A stretch of DNA of 64,000 nt from contig JASMHC010000022.1 of NCBI GenBank assembly GCA_030750975.1, forward strand, positions 1-64,000, in the 5' to 3' direction. Numbering within the stretch: position 1 is the stretch's first letter; each line of letters starts with the position of its first letter. This stretch comes from Paracoccaceae bacterium (GTDB lineage Bacteria > Pseudomonadota > Alphaproteobacteria > Rhodobacterales > Rhodobacteraceae). The notes under the pieces are model-generated. The model was given only the letters and a program-made list of their open reading frames with translations. It searched no databases and had not been told where the DNA came from. The position numbers and the translations under genes were made by a program. Below, in pieces: positions 8,891 through 17,331 of this stretch.

Positions 8891-10171
8891 ATGCTTACAC
8901 CCGAAGAGAATGAACTGCTTACACGCGTAACGGGGGATGCCCCGATGGCGCGACTTATGCGTCAGCATTGGACGCCTGTATGCCTGATCGAAGAGGTTGA
9001 AGAGTCGGACGGCAAACCGCTTCGAGTCGAAGTTCTCGGCGAAAGCTATGTCGCGTTCCGGGATACCAAGGGTCGTCTGGGAATGCTGGATGAGCTTTGC
9101 CCGCACAGAAAGGCCTCTCTGGTCTATGGCCGTAACGAGGAATGTGGGCTGCGCTGCCTCTATCACGGCTGGAAGATGGATGTCGAAGGCAATGTCGTCG
9201 CCATGTCTTCAGAGCCGGAAGGCAGTCCATTGATGGACAAGGTCAAACATCGTTCCTACCCCGTGCGGGAGTGGGGCGGCTTCGTATGGGCCTGGCTCGG
9301 CGAGAAAGACGACATGCCTGAGTTCCAGCCGCCAGCATTCGCTCCTCGCGAGGATTCGGCGATTGCCATCCTGAAAATCCGTATTCCTGCAAACTGGGCA
9401 CAGATCCACGAGGGGCAGATCGACAGTGCGCACTCGTCGTCGCTGCACTCCTCGGACATGGTTCCGGCCAAGGTGGAAGGGGCTGCTGCCGATGAAAAAT
9501 CGTGGTATCGTCCTTCGACGGACAAGTCTCCTCGTATGCAGACAGAGACCACGAGCTATGGATTCCACTATGCTGCGATCCGCACGCCGATCAAGAATGC
9601 GGCGACCCATAACTACATCCGTGTGACCGAATTTGTTGCGCCCTACTATTCGTTGATCCCACCGAACAACAACTACCGTGTGGCGGCCGTCATCGTACCG
9701 ATCAATGATGAAGAGACCGCTTTCCACTTCATTGCCTGGGATGGTCCGAATGTCCCGTCGACCGAAGAGTGGCGTAAATTCACCCACGCCGTAAAAGGTG
9801 TGGATGTTGATGACAAATGGCGCGTCCTGCGAACCATTGAAAATGACTTCAAGCAAGACCGCGAGGCCATGAAAGAAGGCAATTTCACCGGTATCAAGGG
9901 CATCCCGAACCAGGATATCGCCATGTGGGTGTCGATGGGCGCGCGCGTTCAGCGTCACACCGACATTCTGGGCGCTTCGGACTTGGCCATTGTTGAATTC
10001 CGCCGGTTGATGGCGGATGCCGCCAAGAAAGTGGCAGAAGGTGGCAAAGCAATTGGCACTGATTCTGATATCCCGCAATGCATGATCAACTCTCATGAAG
10101 GCGTTTATCCGAAAGATGTGGATTGGCGCACCTTGTTGAATACTTCGGGTAAAACAGCCGCGGCTGAATAA
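8891..10171 (+). CDS. Rieske aromatic-ring-hydroxylating oxygenase, large subunit (phthalate 4,5-dioxygenase type)
   Basis: A 426-residue oxygenase. The Rieske [2Fe-2S] ligands are C70-x-H72 and C89-x2-H92, 16 residues apart. The mononuclear iron site is D178-x2-H181-x4-H186, with a further acidic ligand in the C-terminal half. The opening MLTPEENELL and RQHWTPVCLIEEV match the phthalate 4,5-dioxygenase oxygenase family, which needs no beta subunit. It would cis-dihydroxylate an aromatic acid using electrons from the PDR-type reductase encoded at 11.6 kb. The downstream dihydrodiol dehydrogenase and decarboxylase support a phthalate or close analogue as substrate, but ring position and exact substrate are inference. 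Confidence 0.88.
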   Translation: MLTPEENELLTRVTGDAPMARLMRQHWTPVCLIEEVEESDGKPLRVEVLGESYVAFRDTKGRLGMLDELCPHRKASLVYGRNEECGLRCLYHGWKMDVEGNVVAMSSEPEGSPLMDKVKHRSYPVREWGGFVWAWLGEKDDMPEFQPPAFAPREDSAIAILKIRIPANWAQIHEGQIDSAHSSSLHSSDMVPAKVEGAAADEKSWYRPSTDKSPRMQTETTSYGFHYAAIRTPIKNAATHNYIRVTEFVAPYYSLIPPNNNYRVAAVIVPINDEETAFHFIAWDGPNVPSTEEWRKFTHAVKGVDVDDKWRVLRTIENDFKQDREAMKEGNFTGIKGIPNQDIAMWVSMGARVQRHTDILGASDLAIVEFRRLMADAAKKVAEGGKAIGTDSDIPQCMINSHEGVYPKDVDWRTLLNTSGKTAAAE

Positions 10172-10193
10172 CCCGCCCAATTGTTTCCTCCCT

Positions 10194-10234
10194 GACCCGC
10201 CCAAGGCCTCCACGGGGTTTTGAGCGGGTCTTTC
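10194..10234 (+). terminator. Hairpin terminator after the oxygenase gene
   Basis: GACCCGC (10194-10200) pairs with GCGGGTC (10224-10230), followed by TTTC. The 23-nt loop is long, so efficiency is uncertain. Confidence 0.5.
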
Positions 10235-10298
10235 TCGTGGTGACGTCGGAAATTCATGGTTTGCTTCGACGCAATCCGGTCGAAGGGCGACAGGCGCG

Positions 10299-11441
10299 AT
10301 GACGACTGCGATCAGTATCGAAGATTTGCGAAAGCAGGCGCGGCGTCGCCTGCCGCGGGTGGTGTTTGACTATCTGGATGGGGGCGCGGAATCGGAGGTG
10401 ACTCTACGGCGGAACCGCAGTTCCTTCACGGATATCGTTCTCACGCCGCGAGTCCTCAAAGGGGGGGGCGTCGATCTCACCCTGGAGCTGTTCGGGGAAA
10501 CATACTCGAAGCCGTTTCTTATAGGGCCGACAGGGCTGAACGGCCTCTACTGGCCCCAGGGAGATCTGCACCTCGCCGCTGCGGCCGAACGAGCCGGGGT
10601 CGGGTTCACGGTTTCGACCGCCTCGAACACGACGCTGGAAGAGATCGCGCGGAGGAGCAAGGGTCCCCTCTGGTTCCAGCTTTATCCGTGGGGGAAGGGC
10701 GCATTCGCTGATGCGCTGATCGACCGGGCACAGGCGGCCGGTTACTCGGCTCTGGTACTGACTGTCGATTCACTCGTGGGCGGCAAGCGCGAACGTGATC
10801 TGCGGCACGGCTTCGCCCACGAAATCCGCATTGGCCCTCGGACTGTTCTCGATGGGCTTCTGCATCCTGCTTGGCTGACCTCCGTATGGCTCGGGCCGCA
10901 CCGTCCCAGACTTGAGAACCTCTTGGACTTTGTCGGAAACAGCGCGAGCGACAGAGAACTGGCCGAGTTTACCCGATCTCAGCGGAACCCGGAGTTTTCT
11001 TGGGGAGATGTTCGCCGCATTCGGGAGAAATGGAAAGGCCCGCTGCTGATCAAGGGTATCATGTGCCCAGAAGATGCGATTGACGCGCAACGCGCCGGTG
11101 TGGATGGAATCGTCGTCTCGAACCATGGTGGCCGTCAGCTTGATGGCGCTCCTGCCACCATCGACGTACTCGCAGATATCATCGCGGCTCTTGATCGGAA
11201 GTTTCCGGTTCTGCTGGACGGCGGCATTCGTCGCGGCAGTGACATCGTGAAAGCCCTCGCCTTGGGTGCGAAGGGCATTCTGCTGGGTCGCGCGCCGCTC
11301 TATGGCTTGGCGGCGCAAGGCGAGGCGGGCGTGTCACGGGCGCTTTCGATCCTTGAAGAGGAGATGACGAGGACCATGACCTTTGTGGGCGCAAGATCCG
11401 TGTCTGCGGTCTCTGATTTCAACGTCGAAATTCGACGGTAA
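10299..11441 (+). CDS. FMN-dependent alpha-hydroxy-acid oxidase/dehydrogenase
   Basis: A 380-residue enzyme of the lactate dehydrogenase LldD / mandelate dehydrogenase / glycolate oxidase family, which oxidises L-2-hydroxy acids to 2-oxo acids. The active-site signature SNHGGRQLD is present (catalytic His276), as are the N-terminal FDYLDGGAESE segment and the LLDGGIRRGSDIVKALALGA phosphate-binding strand. It is separated by short gaps on both sides and has no clear TTAG operator of its own. No phthalate step needs such an enzyme, so it may serve a side product or a different substrate of the island. Confidence 0.85.
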   Translation: MTTAISIEDLRKQARRRLPRVVFDYLDGGAESEVTLRRNRSSFTDIVLTPRVLKGGGVDLTLELFGETYSKPFLIGPTGLNGLYWPQGDLHLAAAAERAGVGFTVSTASNTTLEEIARRSKGPLWFQLYPWGKGAFADALIDRAQAAGYSALVLTVDSLVGGKRERDLRHGFAHEIRIGPRTVLDGLLHPAWLTSVWLGPHRPRLENLLDFVGNSASDRELAEFTRSQRNPEFSWGDVRRIREKWKGPLLIKGIMCPEDAIDAQRAGVDGIVVSNHGGRQLDGAPATIDVLADIIAALDRKFPVLLDGGIRRGSDIVKALALGAKGILLGRAPLYGLAAQGEAGVSRALSILEEEMTRTMTFVGARSVSAVSDFNVEIRR

Positions 11442-11509
11442 TAAATGGTTCCTCCGCCAGTAGCGCTTGCACGATCAACGTTTTGGATGACTGCGTAGTT
11501 CAAGGTCGG

Positions 11510-11538
11510 TTGACACACATAACTTAGCTATCTAAACA
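11510..11538 (+). promoter_or_regulatory. Promoter with overlapping TTAG-N4-CTAA operator (reductase operon)
   Basis: TTGACA (11510-11515), a 17-nt spacer and TAAACA (11533-11538) flank TTAGCTATCTAA (11524-11535), the best match to the motif in the window. The operator again starts 14 nt from the first base of the -35 box, as at 8800. Confidence 0.62.
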
Positions 11539-11570
11539 AATTCACAATCACGACCATATGGGAGGACCTC

Positions 11571-12509
11571 ATGGAGAATATCAAGATGCGCGTCGAGAAA
11601 CGGCGTGACTTGACCCCGAGCATCGCCGAATTCACCCTGGTGCCGGTTGGGGCCGATGTGCTCCCTAGTTTCGATCCTGGTGCTCACATCACCTTGGAAA
11701 CTCCGTCCGGAGCGATGCGTCGCTATTCACTGATCAACGATGGCAGCGACCCAAAGGAATTTGTTGTCGCGATCAAAAGAGAACCGAATTCGCGTGGGGG
11801 CTCCGCGTCGATGCACGAACAGGCGACCGTCGGGTCCGAGTTGACAGTCGAATTCCCGGAAAACGATTTCCCGCTAACCGATGTTCAGAAGTACCTGCTC
11901 ATCGCCGGCGGTATCGGGATCACGCCGATTCTGTCGATGGCACGGTATCTCGACAAGAAGGGCAAGATGCTCAGAATCATCTACGTCAGCCGCAGTCCGG
12001 AGGAATCGGCCTATCTGGATGAACTGATGAGAGATTTCGATGGCCGGATCATTGTGCACCATGACGGCGGCGCTCCGGATGCAGTCTACGATTTCTGGGA
12101 CGATCTCGTCACGCCCCGTGCCACTCACGTCTTCTGTTGTGGTCCGAAACCGCTGATGGATGAAATCAAGGCCGTTTCCGGGCACTGGCCGGAGGGGCGA
12201 GTTCACTTCGAGGATTTCAAGCCCGTCGATGTGGTGCGCCAAGACGATGTCTCTTTCGAAGTGGAGCTGAAAAAAAGTAGCGAAACCGTCACGGTGCCCG
12301 AAGATCGTTCGATCTTGGAGGCATTGCGTGACGCCGGATTCGCAACGTCCAGCTCCTGTGAAAGTGGCACATGCGGCACCTGCAAGATCCGCCTCCTCGA
12401 AGGGGAAGCTGACCATCGCGACATGGTGCTTATGGAAGAGGAAAAAAGCGACCATATAATGATTTGTGTATCGCGCGCGCTATCGGGGAGGCTGGTTCTT
12501 GACCTCTGA
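11571..12509 (+). CDS. PDR/VanB-family oxygenase reductase (FMN, NAD, C-terminal 2Fe-2S)
   Basis: A 312-residue class IA reductase that passes electrons from NADH through a flavin to a plant-type ferredoxin and on to the Rieske oxygenase. The flavin-binding RRYSLIND motif is near residue 44, the NAD-binding IAGGIGITPILSM near residue 107 and CCGPKPLM near residue 187. The C-terminal ferredoxin has C263-x4-C268-x2-C271 and C299. A GGGAGG site precedes the ATG. The 3' end overlaps the next gene by 11 nt. It is the obvious partner of the oxygenase at 8.9 kb, which carries the same operator arrangement. Confidence 0.92.
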   Translation: MENIKMRVEKRRDLTPSIAEFTLVPVGADVLPSFDPGAHITLETPSGAMRRYSLINDGSDPKEFVVAIKREPNSRGGSASMHEQATVGSELTVEFPENDFPLTDVQKYLLIAGGIGITPILSMARYLDKKGKMLRIIYVSRSPEESAYLDELMRDFDGRIIVHHDGGAPDAVYDFWDDLVTPRATHVFCCGPKPLMDEIKAVSGHWPEGRVHFEDFKPVDVVRQDDVSFEVELKKSSETVTVPEDRSILEALRDAGFATSSSCESGTCGTCKIRLLEGEADHRDMVLMEEEKSDHIMICVSRALSGRLVLDL

Positions 12510-13686
12510 TCCCGTCCGCCTCGGAGTTGCGGGATTGGGGCGGGCTTTCATGCTGATGGTCCCCACCTTTGATGCCGACGCACGCGTCAAGCTCACGGCC
12601 GCGGCCGCGCCGAGGGCGGAAAGCCGGGCCGCATTCGAAGAGCAATACGGCGGTGTCGCCTATCCGACTGTCGAGGAACTATGCGCCGATCCATCTGTGG
12701 AAGCGATCTACATCGCCACCCCGCACCAAATGCATGTAGATCACGTTCTGGCCGCGGCGCGCGCTGGAAAGCACATTCTCGTGGAAAAGCCGCTCGCGAT
12801 CTCGATGGAAGACGCCGAGACCATGGTCGCCGCCGCGAACGAGGCGGGGGTTCACCTGATCGTTGGGCCCAGCCACAGTTTCGATCCGCCGGTCGAGCTG
12901 GCCGCGCAGTTGATCGCGAGCGGCAAGTTCGGCCAGCTGAGAATGATCCAGGCCCTTAACTACACTGACTTCCTGTATCGTCCCCGACGCCCGGAGGAGC
13001 TGCGCACCGAAGAAGGAGGAGGGGTGCTGTTCAGCCAGGCCATCCACCAGATCGACGTGGTCCGACGGCTTGCGGGCGGCATGGGAGAGAAGATTTATGC
13101 CATGACCGGGGCATGGGATCCAAAGCGTCCAACAGAAGGCGCCTTTACGGCGCTGATGAACTTTGAGGGTGGATGCGTCGCCAATCTCACCTATTCGGGC
13201 TATGCCCATTTCGATAGCGACATTTGGATGAACGACGTCGGAGAGCTGGGGCAGCGAAAACTCGCCGGCGCCTATGGCGATGCAAGGCGGGCGCTGATGG
13301 ACCTCGATCCCGATGACGAGGCGCGCCTCAAGACGACGCGCACATTCGGCAGCGGTAAGACGGTCGACGCAAAGCACAACGAGCATTTTGGCCCAGTCAT
13401 CGCGCTTTGCGACCGTGCCGACCTAAAGCTGACTCCGGACGGAGTTGAAGTATTTGGTGACACCGAGCGTGGCTTCATCGAAGTGACATTCGGGCCCGCG
13501 CCACGTAGAACCGTGAACGATGCACTGGTAGCCGCTGTCCGCCAGAACAAGGCCCCCGTCCAGACGGGCGCGTGGGGTCTGGCAAGCCTGGAGGTTTGCC
13601 ATGCGATCCTGCAGTCCGCCTCGACCGGCCAACCTGTCGACCTGCGGCAACAATGCAAAACAAATGAGGAGGAACAAACTGGATGA
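12499..13686 (+). CDS. Gfo/Idh/MocA oxidoreductase, phthalate dihydrodiol dehydrogenase-like
   Basis: A 395-residue NAD(P)-dependent dehydrogenase. The nucleotide-binding GVAGLGRAF motif is at the N terminus and EKPLA marks the family. The TTG at 12499 is chosen because GGGGAGG lies 7 nt upstream; it overlaps the reductase stop. The N-terminal LMVPTFDADARV and IYIATPHQMHVDHV segments resemble OphB/Pht4, which oxidise cis-4,5-dihydro-4,5-dihydroxyphthalate to the catechol. Its neighbours on both sides are the reductase and the decarboxylase expected before and after that step. The stop overlaps the next ATG (ATGA). Confidence 0.85.
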   Translation: MTSDPVRLGVAGLGRAFMLMVPTFDADARVKLTAAAAPRAESRAAFEEQYGGVAYPTVEELCADPSVEAIYIATPHQMHVDHVLAAARAGKHILVEKPLAISMEDAETMVAAANEAGVHLIVGPSHSFDPPVELAAQLIASGKFGQLRMIQALNYTDFLYRPRRPEELRTEEGGGVLFSQAIHQIDVVRRLAGGMGEKIYAMTGAWDPKRPTEGAFTALMNFEGGCVANLTYSGYAHFDSDIWMNDVGELGQRKLAGAYGDARRALMDLDPDDEARLKTTRTFGSGKTVDAKHNEHFGPVIALCDRADLKLTPDGVEVFGDTERGFIEVTFGPAPRRTVNDALVAAVRQNKAPVQTGAWGLASLEVCHAILQSASTGQPVDLRQQCKTNEEEQTG

Positions 13687-14675
13687 GCAATCTCAAACTA
13701 TCCCTTGCCATGGGAAATTATGACCGGACGCGTGCCATTGTGGATGGAAGAGTGCAGATAGACGGTGTCGATCCCGTGCCCATGCTACTGTCCCCAGAGG
13801 AAATGTTCTTCCGGGCGTTCCGCCACGAAGCTTTCGATATCAGCGAAATTTCGTTGTCCTCCTATTCGATCTCGGTCGCCCGCGGAAATCCGCACTATGT
13901 CGCGATCCCGGTCTTTCTGAGCCGGGCGTTCCGTCACACTTCTGTCTACATTCGAACCGACAAAGGAATCGAAACGCCTCAGGATCTGAGGGGCAAGCGC
14001 ATTGGGATCGCCGAATACCAGCTGTCCGCCAATGTCTGGGTGCGCGGCATTCTCGAAGAGGAATACGGTGTCAAACCCTCCGACATCATCTGGGTGCGCG
14101 GCGGTATGGATACGCCGGGCCGGCCCGAAAAGATCAAGGTTCAGTTACCCGGCGATATCCGCATGGAAGAGGCGCCGGTCGGCAGCACGTTGAATGGCAT
14201 GCTCGAAGCCGGTGAGATCGACGGCTTCGTCGGCCCGCGTTGGCCGCGTTGTTTCGCCGAGCGGCATCCGCACGTAGGTCGGCTTTTTGCAGACAGCATC
14301 GCTACGGCCGAAGCCTATTTCGAAAAGACCCGGATCTTTCCGATCATGCATGTTCTTGGGGTGCGCCGCAGCCTCGCCGAGGAATACCCGTTCCTACCCG
14401 CCGCCCTGCTCAAGGCGTTCACGCAATCGAAGCTAATAGCAGAAGAGGCCCTGTCGGACACCTCTGCAACGAAAGTAACGATGCCCTTCGTCGAGGATAA
14501 TCTCAACCGCGTGCATGCGCTAATGGGTGACGACCCCTGGAGCTATGGCGTCGGCGGCAACGCCCATGTCCTGAACAAGTTTTTGGATTACCACGCGAGT
14601 CAGGGACTGTCGCCGCGCCGGGTGGAGATCGAAGAACTGTTCCATCCCTCGACCCTAGAAGCCTACAGCCTTTAA
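13683..14675 (+). CDS. 4,5-dihydroxyphthalate decarboxylase-like protein
   Basis: A 330-residue protein of the Pht5/OphC family, which has a periplasmic-binding-protein-like fold but acts in the cytosol; no signal peptide is present. Family segments visible are LSLAMGNYDRTRAI, DISEISLSSY, IPVFLSRAFRH, GKRIGIAEYQLSANVWVRG and a DGFVGPRWP loop. In phthalate catabolism it removes CO2 from 4,5-dihydroxyphthalate to give protocatechuate. AGGAGG lies just upstream and the start overlaps the dehydrogenase stop, so expression is coupled. No protocatechuate ring-cleavage genes are in the window. Confidence 0.88.
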   Translation: MSNLKLSLAMGNYDRTRAIVDGRVQIDGVDPVPMLLSPEEMFFRAFRHEAFDISEISLSSYSISVARGNPHYVAIPVFLSRAFRHTSVYIRTDKGIETPQDLRGKRIGIAEYQLSANVWVRGILEEEYGVKPSDIIWVRGGMDTPGRPEKIKVQLPGDIRMEEAPVGSTLNGMLEAGEIDGFVGPRWPRCFAERHPHVGRLFADSIATAEAYFEKTRIFPIMHVLGVRRSLAEEYPFLPAALLKAFTQSKLIAEEALSDTSATKVTMPFVEDNLNRVHALMGDDPWSYGVGGNAHVLNKFLDYHASQGLSPRRVEIEELFHPSTLEAYSL

Positions 14676-14688
14676 GAGGAGCGCCACA

Positions 14689-15132
14689 ATGGAAAAGTAC
14701 GCACCCGGAGATATCGTCGAGGTCGAAACAACGAAGGGGCTGGCTTACGTACAGCTCACACATACCCACCCGAGCTATCCTCCCGTGGTCAAGTTCCTCC
14801 CGGGGTCTTACGAACACCGGCCCGACAATGTGACTGTATTGGCCGAAAAACCCGCACCGATAGCCATGGTCCCCCTAACGGGGGTATTGAATCGGTTAGG
14901 GTTGAAGCACGCGCTTGCCGGAAGGTCGGACATTCCGCATTCGGAAAGAAGCTTCCCGATTTTCCGGATGCCGATTCGCGACAAGCAAGGTAAGATCATC
15001 TATTGGTGGTTCTGGGACGGCCAAGGGTTGACCTATTCTACCGAGCTGATGGAGCAGCAGGAGACGCTGCCAATGCGCGAGGTTATGTCTTCAGGCCACT
15101 TCCTGGATCAGTTGCTGGCCCATGACGAGTAG
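14689..15132 (+). CDS. Uncharacterised 147-residue protein of the catabolic operon
   Basis: This soluble protein is not recognised. It begins MEKYAPGDIVEVETTKGLAYVQLT, a small-beta-barrel-like opening that faintly recalls Imm26-type domains, and is rich in aromatic residues (IIYWWFWDGQGL near residue 105). AGAGGAG precedes its ATG and it lies 13 nt after the decarboxylase gene, so it is co-transcribed. An accessory or assembly role is possible, but no function can be assigned. Confidence 0.65.
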   Translation: MEKYAPGDIVEVETTKGLAYVQLTHTHPSYPPVVKFLPGSYEHRPDNVTVLAEKPAPIAMVPLTGVLNRLGLKHALAGRSDIPHSERSFPIFRMPIRDKQGKIIYWWFWDGQGLTYSTELMEQQETLPMREVMSSGHFLDQLLAHDE

Positions 15133-15159
15133 CAGGAACAATCCGCGCCGACAGGCGCG

Positions 15160-16095
15160 ATGACCGCGGGGTTCGGTGGCCTCTTGGCCGCGTTCGGAGC
15201 GTTCTGCTACGCCTTGAGTTCGGTTTCCATTGCCAAGAGCTCCCAATCGGTTCAGGGCCGCGGCAACGACGTTCTTATCTCTGTGCTGATGACCGCCGTT
15301 GTCTCCGGGGCGCTTTGGCTGCTCCTGGGTCCAACGATGCCGGAACTTGGACGCGGTGTACTCATTGGTGTGGCCTATTTCGTTGCAGCCGGGGTGCTTG
15401 GCAACGTTGTCGGCCGTCTTACGCTGTTTCGCTCCGTAGAGCTTGCCGGAGCCATCGAGACCGGTTTCATCCGACGCCTGATACCGGTGTTTGCGGCGCT
15501 GTTGGCGTTCTTTCTGCTGGGTGAGGTCATCACCACACCTGTGGTCATCGCCTTCTTTCTGGTTACCAGCGGCGTGGTGGTCATGATGTCACGCGCTTCT
15601 GTCAAATCGGCTTCTGACTTAGCGGTCGGAGAGCCCGCCCCTCTAGAGAGGAACAAGGGCCGCGCGATGGCCGTAGCGTCGGCCGCCGGATATGGTGGCT
15701 CTTTCGTCTCCCGAAAACTCGCGATGCAGACTTTGCCAGACCCTCTGGCCGGCGTGTTCATCGGTGCGATGACGGGTCTAATGTGGTTCGCGGTCTCCTG
15801 GGTGTTCCGGTTCAAATCGCGCAACGCGCTGTCCTGGCGAATTCAGCGGCCGAGCGGGTGGCAACTTCTGGCTGGCGGTTCGATGACCGTTGGACAAGTG
15901 GCGCTGTTCTTTTCGCTTATATTTACTGATGTGACCGTCGTCGCGATCATGTCATCGATCGAGATGTTCTTTGCCGCCTGGCTCGCAGGCCATATCTTCA
16001 AAACCGAACGGCGCCCAGGTCCCAGATTCTACCTGGCGTCTGCACTGGCCGCGACCGGTGTGACACTTCTCGCCCTTGCGCCAAGGTTTGGTTAG
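15160..16095 (+). CDS. EamA/DMT-family transporter
   Basis: A 311-residue inner-membrane protein with about ten hydrophobic helices arranged as two EamA repeats of five. The first repeat ends near residue 140 and the second begins near AMAVASAAGYGGSF. DMT proteins export or exchange small metabolites. As the last gene of the reductase-dehydrogenase-decarboxylase operon it may move a pathway substrate or intermediate. Its stop overlaps that of the convergent marR gene by 4 nt. No strong ribosome-binding site sits directly upstream of the ATG. Confidence 0.85.
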   Translation: MTAGFGGLLAAFGAFCYALSSVSIAKSSQSVQGRGNDVLISVLMTAVVSGALWLLLGPTMPELGRGVLIGVAYFVAAGVLGNVVGRLTLFRSVELAGAIETGFIRRLIPVFAALLAFFLLGEVITTPVVIAFFLVTSGVVVMMSRASVKSASDLAVGEPAPLERNKGRAMAVASAAGYGGSFVSRKLAMQTLPDPLAGVFIGAMTGLMWFAVSWVFRFKSRNALSWRIQRPSGWQLLAGGSMTVGQVALFFSLIFTDVTVVAIMSSIEMFFAAWLAGHIFKTERRPGPRFYLASALAATGVTLLALAPRFG

Positions 16096-16544
16096 CGGGA
16101 CTGGCAACACACGCTTGCGAGATTATCCAGAAGCTTGTCCATCGCAGCGAAAAGGCGACCCAACTCGTCGGGTTCAAATCCCGCCGAGGCGTGATCTGCC
16201 GCGAGACGCGCAGATTTCATTGCGCCATCGATCCTTCGAAGGCCTGTGTCAGTCAGGTCGACATGAACCACGCGCCGGTCGGACTGGCTGCGGTTACGCG
16301 TGATAAGATCTCGCTTTTCGAGCTCGTCCAGTACGCGTGTAGATGACGCCTTTTCGATGCCCAGCAACCCGGAAAGCTCGGATTGTTTTAGTTTGCCTTC
16401 CTCTCTCAGGCACCGGAGATGAATGTACTGCGCCATGCTGAGCCCGGTTTCGCGCAACTGCTCCTGCAGCAGCTTACCATAAAGATGATGCGCCAGGCGG
16501 AGCGACGCCCCAAGACCACGTTTCCTAGAAGGTGATTGCGGCAC
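16092..16544 (-). CDS. MarR-family transcriptional regulator 2
   Basis: A 150-residue MarR protein with the winged helix at LKQSELSGLLGIEKASSTRVLDELEKRDLITRNRSQSDRRVVHVDLTDTG. It is divergent from the small-Rieske/amidohydrolase operon and convergent with the DMT gene. It probably controls the divergent promoter, where a 7-bp inverted repeat (16603-16621) overlaps the -10 box, and possibly its own transcription. It is clearly a different protein from the MarR encoded at 3.9 kb; the two could bind the same or different palindromes. Confidence 0.85.
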   Translation of the reverse strand: MPQSPSRKRGLGASLRLAHHLYGKLLQEQLRETGLSMAQYIHLRCLREEGKLKQSELSGLLGIEKASSTRVLDELEKRDLITRNRSQSDRRVVHVDLTDTGLRRIDGAMKSARLAADHASAGFEPDELGRLFAAMDKLLDNLASVCCQSR

Positions 16545-16562
16545 GATTTGCGCCCCCCTAAT

Positions 16563-16621
16563 TTAGATGTCTTATTTCTTGACAATTCTAAAGCCACTCT
16601 TATAGTAAGGCAATCTTACTA
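16563..16621 (+). promoter_or_regulatory. Divergent control region: TTAG operator, promoter and second palindrome
   Basis: TTAGATGTCTTA (16563-16574) lies just upstream of TTGACA (16579-16584). TATAGT (16601-16606) follows after a 16-nt spacer. Overlapping the -10 box is a perfect inverted repeat, TAGTAAG (16603-16609) and CTTACTA (16615-16621), with a 5-nt spacer. The first site matches the island-wide motif; the second is distinct and is a candidate operator for the divergent MarR gene. Confidence 0.6.
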
Positions 16622-16659
16622 ACTTGAAGCAAGACTGGGCAACAGACGGAGGAGCTAAG

Positions 16660-17025
16660 ATGCCAGAAAGATTGCTATGTGCGGTGTCGGACTTGAGCGA
16701 CAAGACGGCAAAGATTTGCGAGGTCGACGGGGTCGAGATCGGGGTCATTCGGCACAAAGGAGACATCGTTGCATATAAGAACGTGTGTCCGCACCAAGGT
16801 GGCCCGGTATGCGAAGGCCTAAAGATGCCGCAGGTCTGCGTCGAACTCGACGACCAGCAGCGCGCGCTCCGGCAGACCTTCAACGAAGACGAACTGCATT
16901 TCGTTTGCCCGTGGCATGGCTGGGAATTCAAGATTGCGACGGGCGAAGCCGTTGGCGATCCAAAGTACAAAATGAAACGTTACAACGTGGTGGAAAGAGG
17001 AGGTGAGGTCTATGTCGAAGTTTGA
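16660..17025 (+). CDS. Small Rieske [2Fe-2S] protein with extended inter-ligand loop
   Basis: A 121-residue Rieske-type ferredoxin. Cluster ligands are C43-P-H45 and C83-P-W-H86. The 37 residues between the two pairs exceed the usual 16-20, because a segment around VELDDQQRALRQTFNEDE is inserted. The ATG at 16660 has GGAGGAG upstream. It likely delivers electrons within the cytosol, but its partner is unknown. It overlaps the next gene and leads an operon with a 99-residue protein and an ACMSD-type amidohydrolase. Confidence 0.8.
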   Translation: MPERLLCAVSDLSDKTAKICEVDGVEIGVIRHKGDIVAYKNVCPHQGGPVCEGLKMPQVCVELDDQQRALRQTFNEDELHFVCPWHGWEFKIATGEAVGDPKYKMKRYNVVERGGEVYVEV

Positions 17026-17311
17026 CCAGATAGCCGCTGAAGCTCCTGCTCTGGAGGCATCGGTCGATGCTGTCCTGAATGCACTGCGCAACCCCGAAAG
17101 CAGTGGCCTGCGCGCCGAGCAACTTCAGGCGCTGCTTTCACACGCTGTGACCGCATATGCGAAACTTCGCGAAACCAATGACGGCTTGCCCGCATTCCCA
17201 CGAGACAACGATGTCTCGGCGACAGCTGTCGCCATCGCCGCGACCGGCATTCTCGATGCCGCCGATATGGCGGTGTTCGAGTTGGGCATGTGGCAGACGC
17301 TGAATCCGTAA
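17012..17311 (+). CDS. Uncharacterised 99-residue helical protein
   Basis: A small, mostly helical, soluble protein with no motif recognised. It contains EASVDAVLNALRNPES and a C-terminal ADMAVFELGMWQTLNP segment. The ATG at 17012 is chosen because AGGAGG lies 8 nt upstream. It overlaps the Rieske gene by 14 nt and is followed 20 nt later by the amidohydrolase gene, suggesting a subunit or adaptor of that system. Confidence 0.65.
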   Translation: MSKFDQIAAEAPALEASVDAVLNALRNPESSGLRAEQLQALLSHAVTAYAKLRETNDGLPAFPRDNDVSATAVAIAATGILDAADMAVFELGMWQTLNP

Positions 17312-17331
17312 CACGAGGGGAGAGAGATAAA

